Shown piece by piece: positions 1-7,961 of a DNA stretch of 64,000 nucleotides. Origin of the DNA: JANNWF01 sp052390415 (lineage in GTDB: Bacteria > Pseudomonadota > Gammaproteobacteria > Xanthomonadales > Xanthomonadaceae); contig JBQTGY010000050.1 of assembly GCA_052390415.1 (NCBI GenBank), forward strand, positions 31,968 through 95,967, given 5' to 3'. Below the pieces are notes generated by a model, which was given only the letters and a program-made list of their open reading frames with translations, had not been told where the DNA came from and made no database searches. The first letter of the stretch is position 1, and each line of letters starts with the position of its first letter. The translations under genes were made by a program, and so were the position numbers.

Positions 1-2
1 CG

Positions 3-611
3 AGTGATCCCAGTTGGGGCGAACACCGGCAAATGGATCTGCGCGGCGCGCGCGCCTTCGTTGCCGGGGCGTCAATGCGGCTGGAACTCGACATGCATCG
101 GGTGACCCAGATCTGGAATCCGGCGAATGACTTTGACCATGTCGCGTTCAGCATTTTCATCAGTCTGCCGGGTGCCACGAACGGCGTTGCCGCGCTGCCG
201 CTGCAAAACGCGAAGATGCCTGCCAATTTGCGGTGGCACTATCGACTCCGCGCGCACGGCTGGAGCAACGCCATGTTTACCGCTGTGGGTGCAAGCGAGA
301 CTGCCGATGGCAAGACCCATTCACCCGGCGCTCAAATCGCTGTCGACAAAGACCGTCATCGCGTCAGCTTTCTGATTCCCGCCAGCGCGTTGGGCAACGC
401 CACATCGCTGGCTGGCGCGAGTATCTACGTGACCACCTGGGACTATGACAGCGGCTATCGACGGCTGAGCAAGCAGGGTGATGGTCACTCCATGGCGGGC
501 GGCGACGGTGCCAACGATCCGCTGGTGATGGATGACCTGCTGGTGCGCTTGCCGGAAGCCTTGGACACTGCGAGCGATGCAGCGGTCAGGTCGCCGACTG
601 CCGACAAGTGA
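3..611 (+). CDS. C-terminal part of a secreted glycosidase-like protein (glucodextranase-type C-terminal domain), 5' end outside window
   Basis: The frame is open to the left edge, so only the last 202 residues are present. The segment begins with a DPSWGEHRQMDLRG stretch and continues with an ITQIWNP-like, FDHV, FISLPG pattern. I recognise this as the beta-sandwich (DOMON-like) module found at the C-terminus of glucodextranases and some alpha-glucan hydrolases of Proteobacteria, where it is thought to aid substrate or surface binding. The catalytic part would lie to the left and cannot be seen, so the enzyme family (GH13, GH15 or other) is unknown. The gene converges with the minus-strand DUF6445 gene and their 3' ends overlap by 26 bp. 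A GH97 gene and an esterase in the next 10 kb fit an alpha-glucan use locus, but that is inference. Confidence 0.7.
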   Translation, partial: SDPSWGEHRQMDLRGARAFVAGASMRLELDMHRVTQIWNPANDFDHVAFSIFISLPGATNGVAALPLQNAKMPANLRWHYRLRAHGWSNAMFTAVGASETADGKTHSPGAQIAVDKDRHRVSFLIPASALGNATSLAGASIYVTTWDYDSGYRRLSKQGDGHSMAGGDGANDPLVMDDLLVRLPEALDTASDAAVRSPTADK

Positions 612-1293
612 AGAAGCCATTCAAGGTCAGCCGGCCCGTGCGTGGATCATCGGTCAGGCGCTCCGGCGCGGTGATATCGCCGCTGTGAAACTGCATGCCG
701 TTGTAGAAAATCAGGCGATTGAAGCGGGCGGGTACGCTGGCAATCTTTTCGAACCAGACCGACGACGTGGTCTGGTAGCCGCGCGCCAGCCCGTACTTCG
801 CCGCCATGGTTTCAGCATGCAATCGTCCCGAGTCATGCAGCAGCCGCGCGGTATCAAATTCGCTGCGAAGCGGACGATAGAAGGCGGTGCCACCGAGTGC
901 GGGGTCGCGGAACAGGTAAAGCACGCAGGCGGCCACGTTTTGGCCAGCTTCGATCTGCATCCGGTCGCGATGACAGATCGATTGCGCCGGCGACAATTGC
1001 TGTGGCAACAAGGTCACCAAAGAAAGTCGACTGTAGGCTCGCAAGGTTCGGCGACCGCCCAACGCGCGCCGAACATGCAGCGCGAAAAACGCCTCCAAAC
1101 CAGCGCTGAAGTCGTCCGACATGCGCAGCTCTGGACCGGGAAACGCGTTGTGACCGGAGCTTCGGAATTCGCCACGACGGGCCACCGCCAGCTCGATCAA
1201 GTGCTGCGGATCGCGCAGTGCGTCATCGAAGACATGGCACAGTTGGCCGTCGCCGAGTGCGATGGTAGTGACGGAGGGCGACGGATTGAACAT
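586..1293 (-). CDS. DUF6445 family protein, 2-oxoglutarate/Fe(II) oxygenase-like
   Basis: The protein has 235 residues from the ATG at 1293, chosen because family members begin with MFNP-like sequence. A GTG at 1374 would add 27 residues that look like non-coding sequence. An H-R-D motif (H108, D110), a GGTAFY strand and a distal F-H-S-G-D motif (H203) match the His-X-Asp...His iron-binding pattern of the double-stranded beta-helix prolyl-hydroxylase fold. DUF6445 proteins are known from loci with TonB-dependent receptors and tryptophan-halogenase-like genes devoted to polysaccharide uptake. This agrees with the glycosidase fragment it converges on. Substrate and activity are unknown. The enzyme assignment is inferred from the metal-ligand pattern only. 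Confidence 0.75.
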   Translation of the reverse strand: MFNPSPSVTTIALGDGQLCHVFDDALRDPQHLIELAVARRGEFRSSGHNAFPGPELRMSDDFSAGLEAFFALHVRRALGGRRTLRAYSRLSLVTLLPQQLSPAQSICHRDRMQIEAGQNVAACVLYLFRDPALGGTAFYRPLRSEFDTARLLHDSGRLHAETMAAKYGLARGYQTTSSVWFEKIASVPARFNRLIFYNGMQFHSGDITAPERLTDDPRTGRLTLNGFFTCRQSAT

Positions 1294-1395
1294 GCAGATC
1301 GAATGGTGCACCAACGCGGATGCATGATCGTAAACATGGAACTGTCGCTTGGCGATGGATGAGGTTTGCTCCACAACCGCAGTGAGGCGGCATGC

Positions 1396-2337
1396 ATGAG
1401 TAAATCAATCGCACTGGTTTGGTTGCTGGCCGTATCGATCAGCGCAGCAGGCGCGTCAGCCAAGGACACCGCGCTTCCGCAGGTCACCAGCGGGCGTATC
1501 GAGCGACTTGCCAACTTCGCGTCAGTTCATGTGCCGGCTCGACATGTCGACGTCTGGTTGCCCGCCGATTATCCCGAGGCGGCACCCTATGCGGTGCTGT
1601 ACATGCACGACGGACAGATGTTGTTCGACGCGCAAACCACCTGGAATCATCAGGAGTGGCGGGTCGATGAAGTCGCCGGCGAGCTGCAGGCCGCCGGCAA
1701 GCTGCGGCCTTTCATCGTCGTTGGAATATGGAACGGGGGCGCGGCGAGGGCGGCCGAATATCTGCCGCAGCGCGCGTTTGAACGGCTCGATGCGAAGGCA
1801 CAAGCGCGACACCTCGCGGGCAAACGTGGCGATCAACCGTTTCTTTCCGCACCTGTGTATTCGGATCGTTACTTGCGTTTTCTGGTGGAAGAATTGAAGC
1901 CGGCCATCGATCAACGGTTTGCGGTGGATCCCAGTCCCGCTGCCACGACGATCATGGGCTCCAGCATGGGTGGCCTGATCTCGCTGTACGCATTCTCGGA
2001 GTACCCACAGGTATTTGGAGCCGCTGCGTGTTTGTCGACGCACTGGCCGGGTGGCTTCATTTTTGACGACCCCGCCTTGCCTGAAGCCATCCTCGCTTAC
2101 ACGACCGAGAATCTTCCATCTCCGGCCAGTCATCGTCTGTACTTTGACCACGGCACGGCGACCCTCGACGCGCAATACGCGCCTTGGCAGAAACGAGCGG
2201 ATGCGATCCTGGCGAACAAGGGTTACACCGACGCAAACGCGGTGAGTCGGGTGTACGCGGGTGCGGAGCACAGCGAGCAGGCGTGGAGCGCGCGTCTGCA
2301 CGTGCCATTGGCGTTTTTGTTTGCGCCCAGACCGTGA
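1396..2337 (+). CDS. Exported esterase, alpha/beta-hydrolase (enterochelin esterase/esterase D-like family)
   Basis: This is a 313-residue protein that starts with a Sec signal peptide (about residues 1-23, ending near AGASA). The ATG at 1396 is preferred over a TTG 30 bp upstream because it follows GAGGCGG and gives a clean signal sequence. The core matches the PF00756 esterase family: a VLYMHDGQ strand near residue 65, the nucleophile elbow G-S-S-M-G-G with Ser190, and a late His in the AEHSEQAW segment that would complete the triad. Members cleave ester bonds of siderophores, acylated sugars or S-formylglutathione. The signal peptide and the glycosidase neighbours favour a periplasmic carbohydrate or siderophore esterase. 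The exact substrate cannot be told from sequence. Confidence 0.85.
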   Translation: MSKSIALVWLLAVSISAAGASAKDTALPQVTSGRIERLANFASVHVPARHVDVWLPADYPEAAPYAVLYMHDGQMLFDAQTTWNHQEWRVDEVAGELQAAGKLRPFIVVGIWNGGAARAAEYLPQRAFERLDAKAQARHLAGKRGDQPFLSAPVYSDRYLRFLVEELKPAIDQRFAVDPSPAATTIMGSSMGGLISLYAFSEYPQVFGAAACLSTHWPGGFIFDDPALPEAILAYTTENLPSPASHRLYFDHGTATLDAQYAPWQKRADAILANKGYTDANAVSRVYAGAEHSEQAWSARLHVPLAFLFAPRP

Positions 2338-2370
2338 CAATCTTCGCCTTCCTTCTTCGAGAAGTCCGCC

Positions 2371-3228
2371 GTGCACGCGCCCGCTGATTTCATTCTCACC
2401 GTTGTCTGCCCGGATCGACCCGGCATCGTCTATCGGGTCAGCGCGCTGCTGTTCGAAGCGGGTTGCAACATCCTTGATGCGCAGCAGTTTGGCGATGACG
2501 AAACCGGGCGCTTTTTTCTGCGCATTCACTTTGCTGCCCATGACCACCGAGTCGGGCGACAGCTGCGCGATCAATTTGATGGCTTGGGTCGCGAATTCGG
2601 CATGGACTGGCAGCTCCACGATGGCCAGCGGCGCGCGCGGCTGCTGGTGCTGGTCAGCAAGCAGGGACATTGTTTGAATGACCTGTTGTTCCGGGTCAGC
2701 AGCCGCCAGTTGATGGTCGAGGTGGCAGCGGTTGCCAGCAACCACACCGACCTGAGTTCGTTGGCGGAGTCACATGCGGTGCCGTTCATCTACCTGCCGG
2801 TGTCTACGGAGACGCGTGTCGAGCAGGAACAGCGACTGCTGGAATTGGTGAGTCGCGAGCGCGTCGATCTGGTGGTGCTGGCGCGCTACATGCAGATTTT
2901 GTCGCCCGAACTATGTGCGGCGCTGTGCGGCCGCGCGATCAACATCCATCACAGCTTTCTGCCCAGCTTCAAAGGGGCCAAGCCTTACCATCAAGCACAC
3001 GCACGTGGGGTCAAGCTGATCGGTGCCACCGCCCACTACGTGACGCCCGACCTCGACGAAGGGCCGATCATCGAGCAGGACGTGGCGCGAGTGGATCACG
3101 CCATGTCGCCGCGCGAACTGGTTCGCATGGGTAGCGACATCGAGTCGCAAGTGCTCGCTCGCGCCGTGCGCCGTCATGTCGAGCATCGGGTGCTGTTGAA
3201 TGGTCATCGCACCGTGGTCTTTCGTTAG
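2371..3228 (+). CDS. purU: Formyltetrahydrofolate deformylase
   Basis: A 285-residue protein, the usual length for PurU. It hydrolyses 10-formyl-THF to formate and THF, balancing the one-carbon pool and supplying formate for PurT-type purine synthesis. An N-terminal ACT domain (about residues 8-80, starting with the typical CPDRPGIVYRVS stretch) is followed by a formyl-transferase domain with the catalytic INIHHSFLPSF segment and the H-Y-V-T-x-x-L-D-E-G-P-I motif. The start is a GTG, in context with a GAGAAG sequence 7-12 bases upstream. It is 33 bp downstream of the esterase gene but functionally unrelated to it. Confidence 0.95.
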   Translation: MHAPADFILTVVCPDRPGIVYRVSALLFEAGCNILDAQQFGDDETGRFFLRIHFAAHDHRVGRQLRDQFDGLGREFGMDWQLHDGQRRARLLVLVSKQGHCLNDLLFRVSSRQLMVEVAAVASNHTDLSSLAESHAVPFIYLPVSTETRVEQEQRLLELVSRERVDLVVLARYMQILSPELCAALCGRAINIHHSFLPSFKGAKPYHQAHARGVKLIGATAHYVTPDLDEGPIIEQDVARVDHAMSPRELVRMGSDIESQVLARAVRRHVEHRVLLNGHRTVVFR

Positions 3229-3283
3229 TGTGGTGCTTCGCAATTGTTGGTTCTATGCAAAAACCCGACGAACACGGCGAGCC

Positions 3284-3384
3284 AGGAGCAGCCGCGCGGG
3301 AGCGCGGCCCTCCAGCCGATCACGTCCATTGGTGACATTCCGAGATTGCCCTTCGGAGGGCGTCGCTCCTGCGACGCTGCTTCT
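3284..3384. repeat. Long imperfect inverted repeat (REP/BIME-like) between purU and the EamA gene
   Basis: Two 30-base arms at 3284-3313 and 3355-3384 are reverse complements with a handful of differences, several at paired positions. Each arm is itself partly palindromic. The 41-base centre shows nothing else. Transcribed, it would form a long hairpin after purU. Confidence 0.6.
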
Positions 3385-3413
3385 GCGGCTGGTGAGTATT
3401 TGCGAGTGACGCC

Positions 3414-4358
3414 GTGCTAAAGGGCCAATCATTGCGAAGCACACCACTAACGTCGCGCGCTTCGAACGAAGCAAGTGAATTCACCATCCACCCGATTTCC
3501 GCTCTCCAATTGGGTTATTTGACCTTGCTGTCGGTGCTGGCGTTTGCTGGCAATTCATTGCTGTGCCGCGCGGCGCTGCTGCATACACGCATCGATCCCG
3601 CCAGCTTCACAACGCTGAGGCTGCTTGCGGGTGCGCTGACGCTGCTGTTGCTTGCTCGCATGCAACGCACACGGTCCGCAGGCAGCGGAAACTGGCTCTC
3701 GGCCTTGGCTCTGTTCGTGTATGCGGCCGGGTTCTCGTTTGCCTACGTCAGCGTGTCGGCCGCAACTGGCGCGTTGCTGCTGTTTGCCGCCGTGCAGGCG
3801 TGCATGATCGGCTTCGGGCTGCTTACCGGTGAGCGTCTACAGGGGCGTCAGTGGGTGGGACTTGGCCTGGCCTTGGGCGGCGTCCTGCTGTTGCTGATTC
3901 CCGGACTGACCCGGCCGTCGCTGAGCGGCGCACTGTTGATGCTGTGCGCGGGCGTCGCATGGGGCGTTTACACTTTGCGCGGACGTGGCCCAGGTGATCC
4001 GATCCGGGTCAACGCCGGCAATTTCCTGCGGGCGGCGGTGCTTGCCTGTGTTTTGAGCGTCGTTTTGCTCAATGACGTGACCCTCGACGGGTTGGGGGTT
4101 GGTTATGCGCTTGTCTCTGGCGCAGTCACCTCAGCGATCGGTTATGCGATCTGGTATCGCGTGCTTCCGCACCTGCGCGCCATCACTGCTGCGAATGTAC
4201 AGCTCAGTGTGCCGGTGATCGCGGCGTTGGGCGGCGTGGTCTTGCTTGGCGAGGCAACCAGTCTGAGGCTGCTGCTGTCGGCGCTAGCCGTACTTGGCGG
4301 CATCGCCATGGTGATAGCCGGCAAGCGCGCAGCCCCGCCGGAATTGCCGACGGCGTGA
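3414..4358 (+). CDS. EamA/DMT-superfamily transporter
   Basis: An inner-membrane protein of up to 314 residues with about ten hydrophobic helices arranged as two EamA repeats (roughly residues 30-165 and 170-300). The second repeat has the typical SAIGYAIWYRVLPHL and PVIAALGGVVLLGE segments seen in RhaT/YdcZ-like metabolite exporters. The start is uncertain: the GTG at 3414 gives a hydrophilic lead of about 30 residues, and a start nearer 3500 would still retain all helices. The substrate is not predictable. The gene stands alone after an inverted repeat and converges with the aidB-like gene. Confidence 0.85.
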   Translation: MLKGQSLRSTPLTSRASNEASEFTIHPISALQLGYLTLLSVLAFAGNSLLCRAALLHTRIDPASFTTLRLLAGALTLLLLARMQRTRSAGSGNWLSALALFVYAAGFSFAYVSVSAATGALLLFAAVQACMIGFGLLTGERLQGRQWVGLGLALGGVLLLLIPGLTRPSLSGALLMLCAGVAWGVYTLRGRGPGDPIRVNAGNFLRAAVLACVLSVVLLNDVTLDGLGVGYALVSGAVTSAIGYAIWYRVLPHLRAITAANVQLSVPVIAALGGVVLLGEATSLRLLLSALAVLGGIAMVIAGKRAAPPELPTA

Positions 4359-4409
4359 CGTGAGCGGCGTCTTGCTCGATTGCGCGCACATGCCCTCACT
4401 GGATCGACG

Positions 4410-6050
4410 TCATGTCGGCCAGGCACGGTCGATCAGGGTCGTGAATGGCATATCGGCCGGGAGCGTGCCAAACGCCAGGCCATGTCGACTATCCAGTCGT
4501 GATCGGCAGAAAGCCTGCGCGACCACCTCATTGCCCGCGCGCAGCAGCACGGCGGCCTGCAATGCGAGTGCGAGACGTTCGACCACGTAGCGCGCGCTGG
4601 CTTCGATGTCCTGCGGGTCCGTGAGCACGTACTTCAGCGCCTCCACTTCCCGTCCCAGCGCGCTGTCGAGGTGGGCAGTTGCTGTCAGTTCCGCGAGCAC
4701 GGCCTCGCGTGATGCAGGCTCGCGTCTGAGTGCTCGCAATACATCCAGACATTGGATGTTGCCGCAGCCCTCCCAGATCGAGTTCAGTGGTGCTTCGCGA
4801 TACAAGCGCGGCAGGATCGACTCCTCGACATATCCCGCGCCGCCCAGGCATTCCTGTGCTTCGTTGACGAAGGCGGGTGCGCGCTTGCAGATCCAGTACT
4901 TTCCGACCGCAGTGGTCATGCGCGCAAATGCGGCTTCCTGCGGATCATGCGGTGACGCATCAACCGCGCGCGCCACCCGCATCGCGAATGCAGTGGCGGC
5001 TTCCGATTCAAGCGCGAGGTCGGCCAGCACATTGCGCATCAACGCTTGATCCACCAGCCGCTTGCCGAAGGCCTGCCGATGGCGGGTGTGATGGATCGCC
5101 TCGACCAGCGCGCGGCGCATTTCCGCTGCCGAGCCAAGCATGCAGTCGAGCCGAGTCAATGCCACCATTTCGAGGATGGTCGAAACGCCGCGACCCTCAT
5201 CGCCGATGCGCTGTGCCCACGCCCCACAGAACTCGACCTCACTGGATGCATTCGACCAATTGCCGAGTTTGTCCTTGAGCCGCATCAGATTCATTGCATT
5301 GCGAGAGCCGTCAGGCCGAAAGCGTGGCAACAGAAAACAACTCAAGCCGGCAGGCGCTTGCGCCAACACCAGAAAGGCATCGGACATCGGTGCCGAGAAA
5401 AACCACTTGTGCCCGACCAGTTCGTACTCGTCGCCGCCCAGCGCATGCGCGACCGTGGTGTTGGCGCGCACGTCCGAGCCACCCTGCTTTTCGGTCATGC
5501 CCATGCCAAGCGTGACCCCGCCTTTCTGCACCGCTGGCACATGGCGGCCGTCGTATTCGGTCGAGATCGCTTTCGCCGACCAGCGCTCGCGTATCGATTC
5601 CGTCCGTTGCAGTACCGGCACGGCGGCATAGGTCATCGTCAGCGGGCAACTGGTGCCCGCTTCGGCCTGGTGATGCAAGTAAGACAACGCCGCCCGTGCA
5701 ACGTGCGCGCCAGGTTGCGGATGGCGCCAAGCGAAACCATGCACACCCGCGCTTACTGCCGCACGCAACAACCCGTGATAAGCCGGATGGAAATCCACCT
5801 CGTCGATGCGATGGCCGAAACGGTCATGCGTGCGCAGCACCGGCTTGTGGCGGTTGGCTTCGAAACCCAGTGCGCTCAGTTCACCACCGACAAGTCGACC
5901 ATAGTCTCCGAGTGCGGCCTGCGCCCACGCTGCGCCCTCGCACACGATGGCTTCGATCAGCGCCAGATCAGTCGCGTAGGCGTCGTAATCGACCAGCGGC
6001 GGCACCTGATTGGCCACCGCGTGGGTTTGGAAAGTCGTGGAAATTGCCAT
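4410..6050 (-). CDS. aidB: Acyl-CoA dehydrogenase family protein, AidB type
   Basis: A 546-residue protein from the ATG at 6050, matching the AidB length (about 540), whereas ordinary acyl-CoA dehydrogenases have about 390 residues. The start at 6149 is rejected because it adds 33 low-quality residues. Visible marks are TYAAVPVLQ, the FAD/substrate region GMGMTEKQGGSDVRAN, KWFFSAPMSDAF, the RQAFGKRL helix and the C-terminal WEGCGNIQCLDVLRAL stretch carrying the catalytic-type Glu. AidB of E. coli is induced by alkylation stress through Ada, binds DNA and has weak isovaleryl-CoA dehydrogenase activity. No Ada gene is nearby, so an alkylation role here is only inferred from the family. It is divergent from the VWA lipoprotein gene. 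Confidence 0.9.
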   Translation of the reverse strand: MAISTTFQTHAVANQVPPLVDYDAYATDLALIEAIVCEGAAWAQAALGDYGRLVGGELSALGFEANRHKPVLRTHDRFGHRIDEVDFHPAYHGLLRAAVSAGVHGFAWRHPQPGAHVARAALSYLHHQAEAGTSCPLTMTYAAVPVLQRTESIRERWSAKAISTEYDGRHVPAVQKGGVTLGMGMTEKQGGSDVRANTTVAHALGGDEYELVGHKWFFSAPMSDAFLVLAQAPAGLSCFLLPRFRPDGSRNAMNLMRLKDKLGNWSNASSEVEFCGAWAQRIGDEGRGVSTILEMVALTRLDCMLGSAAEMRRALVEAIHHTRHRQAFGKRLVDQALMRNVLADLALESEAATAFAMRVARAVDASPHDPQEAAFARMTTAVGKYWICKRAPAFVNEAQECLGGAGYVEESILPRLYREAPLNSIWEGCGNIQCLDVLRALRREPASREAVLAELTATAHLDSALGREVEALKYVLTDPQDIEASARYVVERLALALQAAVLLRAGNEVVAQAFCRSRLDSRHGLAFGTLPADMPFTTLIDRAWPT

Positions 6051-6242
6051 GGCGGGTCCGAACAAAGCACCAGCGACGATGCTAGCCGTTGACGCCCTCA
6101 AGCGCGCACCGGATGGGGAGTTGAGAGGTCCTTCCATCCGCGCTATCAACCCTCGATGAACGGGTGAGGCTGAGAGATGTGGCCATTAACCTCGCATTCC
6201 TTCACGCCGCCGTCTCATTTGCGCTCCGAACGAAGGAACGAC

Positions 6243-7865
6243 ATGAAATCACTAGCGTGGGGCGTGATGGTGGCAGCGGCATGTGTGGTGTCAGCGTGCT
6301 CGCAGAAAAGAACCGTGCGTGAGGAGGTAACTGACGGCCGCTACACCTCTGCGAACTTGGAGCGACCTGTTCGGACCATGGCGCAAGCGCCAGATCCGCT
6401 CGCCATTGAGGTGATGAATGGCGTCACCGTAAGCGGAACCGCATATGCCGTAGCTGATCTCGATTCCGATACGCGGTTCGCACGGCTGCGAAGCAGGAGC
6501 CAGTCCGAGTTGGGTTCCGAAACTGCGCGCGCGCCGCTGCAATCCAATCCATGGTTGCAGGCGCTAACAGCTCCCACGTCGACCTTCTCCATCGATGTGG
6601 ATACCGGCAGCTATTCGCTGGTGCGGCGGTTGCTGCGCGACGGAGCACTGCCAACTGCGCGGGTGGTGCGTAGCGAGGAATTTCTCAACTATTTTGATTA
6701 CGGCTATACGCCGCCGAGTGGGATCGATACGCCTTTTTCGATAACGACCGAGATCGCACCGGTTCCTTGGAGTTCGCAACGCCAGTTGCTGCTGGTCGGG
6801 CTGAAGGGCATTGAGGTGGATGTCAGTGACTTGCCTGCTGCCAACCTCGTGTTCTTGATCGACACCTCAGGTTCGATGCAATCGGCGGACAAGTTGGCGC
6901 TGCTGCGCACGGGCTTTCGCGCATTGGTAGAGAATTTGCGGCCGCAGGACCGCGTCGCCATTGTCGCCTATGCAGGCAGCGCCGGCTTGGTGCTGCCAAG
7001 CACCGCAGGTGACAACCGGGGTGCGATCTTTGCGGCGCTGGATGCGCTGCAAGCCGGTGGCTCGACCAATGGTGGTGCTGGAATTGACTTGGCGTATCGA
7101 GTGGCGGCCGAGTCGCGCATCCCGGGCGGTATCAACCGCGTGATCCTCGCCAGCGACGGTGACTTCAACGTTGGCACGACCTCGATCGTAGCCCTGAAAG
7201 AACTGGTCGCCACTCAGCGTGCCGGTGGCACTGCACTCACCACGCTTGGCTTTGGTGCCATGGGCTACAACGAGGAAGTTGCCGAGCAATTGGCCGACAT
7301 TGGCAACGGCCACTACGCCTACATTGACGACGAACTGGAAGCGCGCAAGGTGTTGGTGAAGGAGATGGGCGGCACCCTGCTGACCATCGCCAAGGACGTG
7401 AAGATCCAGGTCGAGTTCAATCCGCTGCAAGTGAGCCGCTACCGATTGCTTGGCTACGAGAACCGCCTGCTGAATCGCGAAGATTTTGCCAACGACCGCG
7501 TCGATGCGGGCGAGATTGGTGCCGGCCACGATGTCACCGCGCTGTACGAGCTGGAGCTGAGCCCGAACGCAAGCCCGCAGCAACTGCTTGCCAGTCTGCG
7601 CCTGCGTTACAAGCGTCCCGACGAGGACAACAGTCGGCTGATTGAACAGCGTCTGCTGCGCGGTGAAGTGCGTCCGATTCCGAGTGATCGTCTTGGTTTT
7701 GCCGCTGCGGTCGTTGGCTTTGCCGAGAAACTTCGCGGCAACGCTGACCTCGCCGATTTCACCTACCTGCAACTGATTGATTTGTTCGACGCTCACAGCG
7801 GCGCGAGTGTTCCGGTCGAGCGCAGCGAGCTTCGCGATTTGATCGAACTCGCGGGTAGCTTGTGA
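6243..7865 (+). CDS. YfbK-type von Willebrand factor A domain lipoprotein
   Basis: 540 residues from the ATG at 6243, which sits 6 bases after AAGGA. The N-terminus is a lipoprotein signal with the lipobox VSAC (Cys19). A YfbK N-terminal segment follows, with FSIDVDTGSYSLVRR and RSEEFLNYFDYGY near residues 115-155. The VWA domain comes next, with an intact MIDAS D-T-S-G-S starting at Asp207. The YfbK C-terminal domain (from about residue 390) carries the DVTALYELELSP segment. VWA domains bind metal and mediate protein contacts. The cellular role of YfbK proteins is unknown. The residue after the lipobox Cys is Ser, which in enterobacteria favours the outer membrane. It is transcribed alone and followed by a hairpin. 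Confidence 0.9.
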   Translation: MKSLAWGVMVAAACVVSACSQKRTVREEVTDGRYTSANLERPVRTMAQAPDPLAIEVMNGVTVSGTAYAVADLDSDTRFARLRSRSQSELGSETARAPLQSNPWLQALTAPTSTFSIDVDTGSYSLVRRLLRDGALPTARVVRSEEFLNYFDYGYTPPSGIDTPFSITTEIAPVPWSSQRQLLLVGLKGIEVDVSDLPAANLVFLIDTSGSMQSADKLALLRTGFRALVENLRPQDRVAIVAYAGSAGLVLPSTAGDNRGAIFAALDALQAGGSTNGGAGIDLAYRVAAESRIPGGINRVILASDGDFNVGTTSIVALKELVATQRAGGTALTTLGFGAMGYNEEVAEQLADIGNGHYAYIDDELEARKVLVKEMGGTLLTIAKDVKIQVEFNPLQVSRYRLLGYENRLLNREDFANDRVDAGEIGAGHDVTALYELELSPNASPQQLLASLRLRYKRPDEDNSRLIEQRLLRGEVRPIPSDRLGFAAAVVGFAEKLRGNADLADFTYLQLIDLFDAHSGASVPVERSELRDLIELAGSL

Positions 7866-7871
7866 GATCAC

Positions 7872-7892
7872 GCGCCTTTGGTTGAAAGGCGC
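7872..7892 (+). terminator. Hairpin after the VWA lipoprotein gene
   Basis: A perfect 8-bp stem, gcgccttt/aaaggcgc, with a 5-base loop lies 6 bp after the stop codon. It has only a weak T stretch afterwards, so it may act as a terminator or as an RNA 3' stabiliser. Confidence 0.5.
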
Positions 7893-7930
7893 TTAGAGTA
7901 GAGCGGCGCACGTGACCGGCAAGCGCAACT

Positions 7931-7961
7931 AGGCAAAGCGCTTGCCTATTGCGCTTTGCCT
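7931..7961 (-). terminator. Inverted repeat overlapping the stop of the GH97 gene
   Basis: The 11-bp arms aggcaaagcgc and gcgctttgcct flank 9 bases and enclose the GH97 stop codon at 7946-7948. It is a candidate bidirectional terminator for the two convergent genes. No T-tract is visible. Confidence 0.45.

Noticed and set aside
5046..6092. 348-codon plus-strand ORF
   Set aside because: Antisense to the AidB-type gene, which has clear motifs throughout the same bases.
6867..7871. 334-codon minus-strand ORF
   Set aside because: Antisense to the VWA lipoprotein gene with no family signal.
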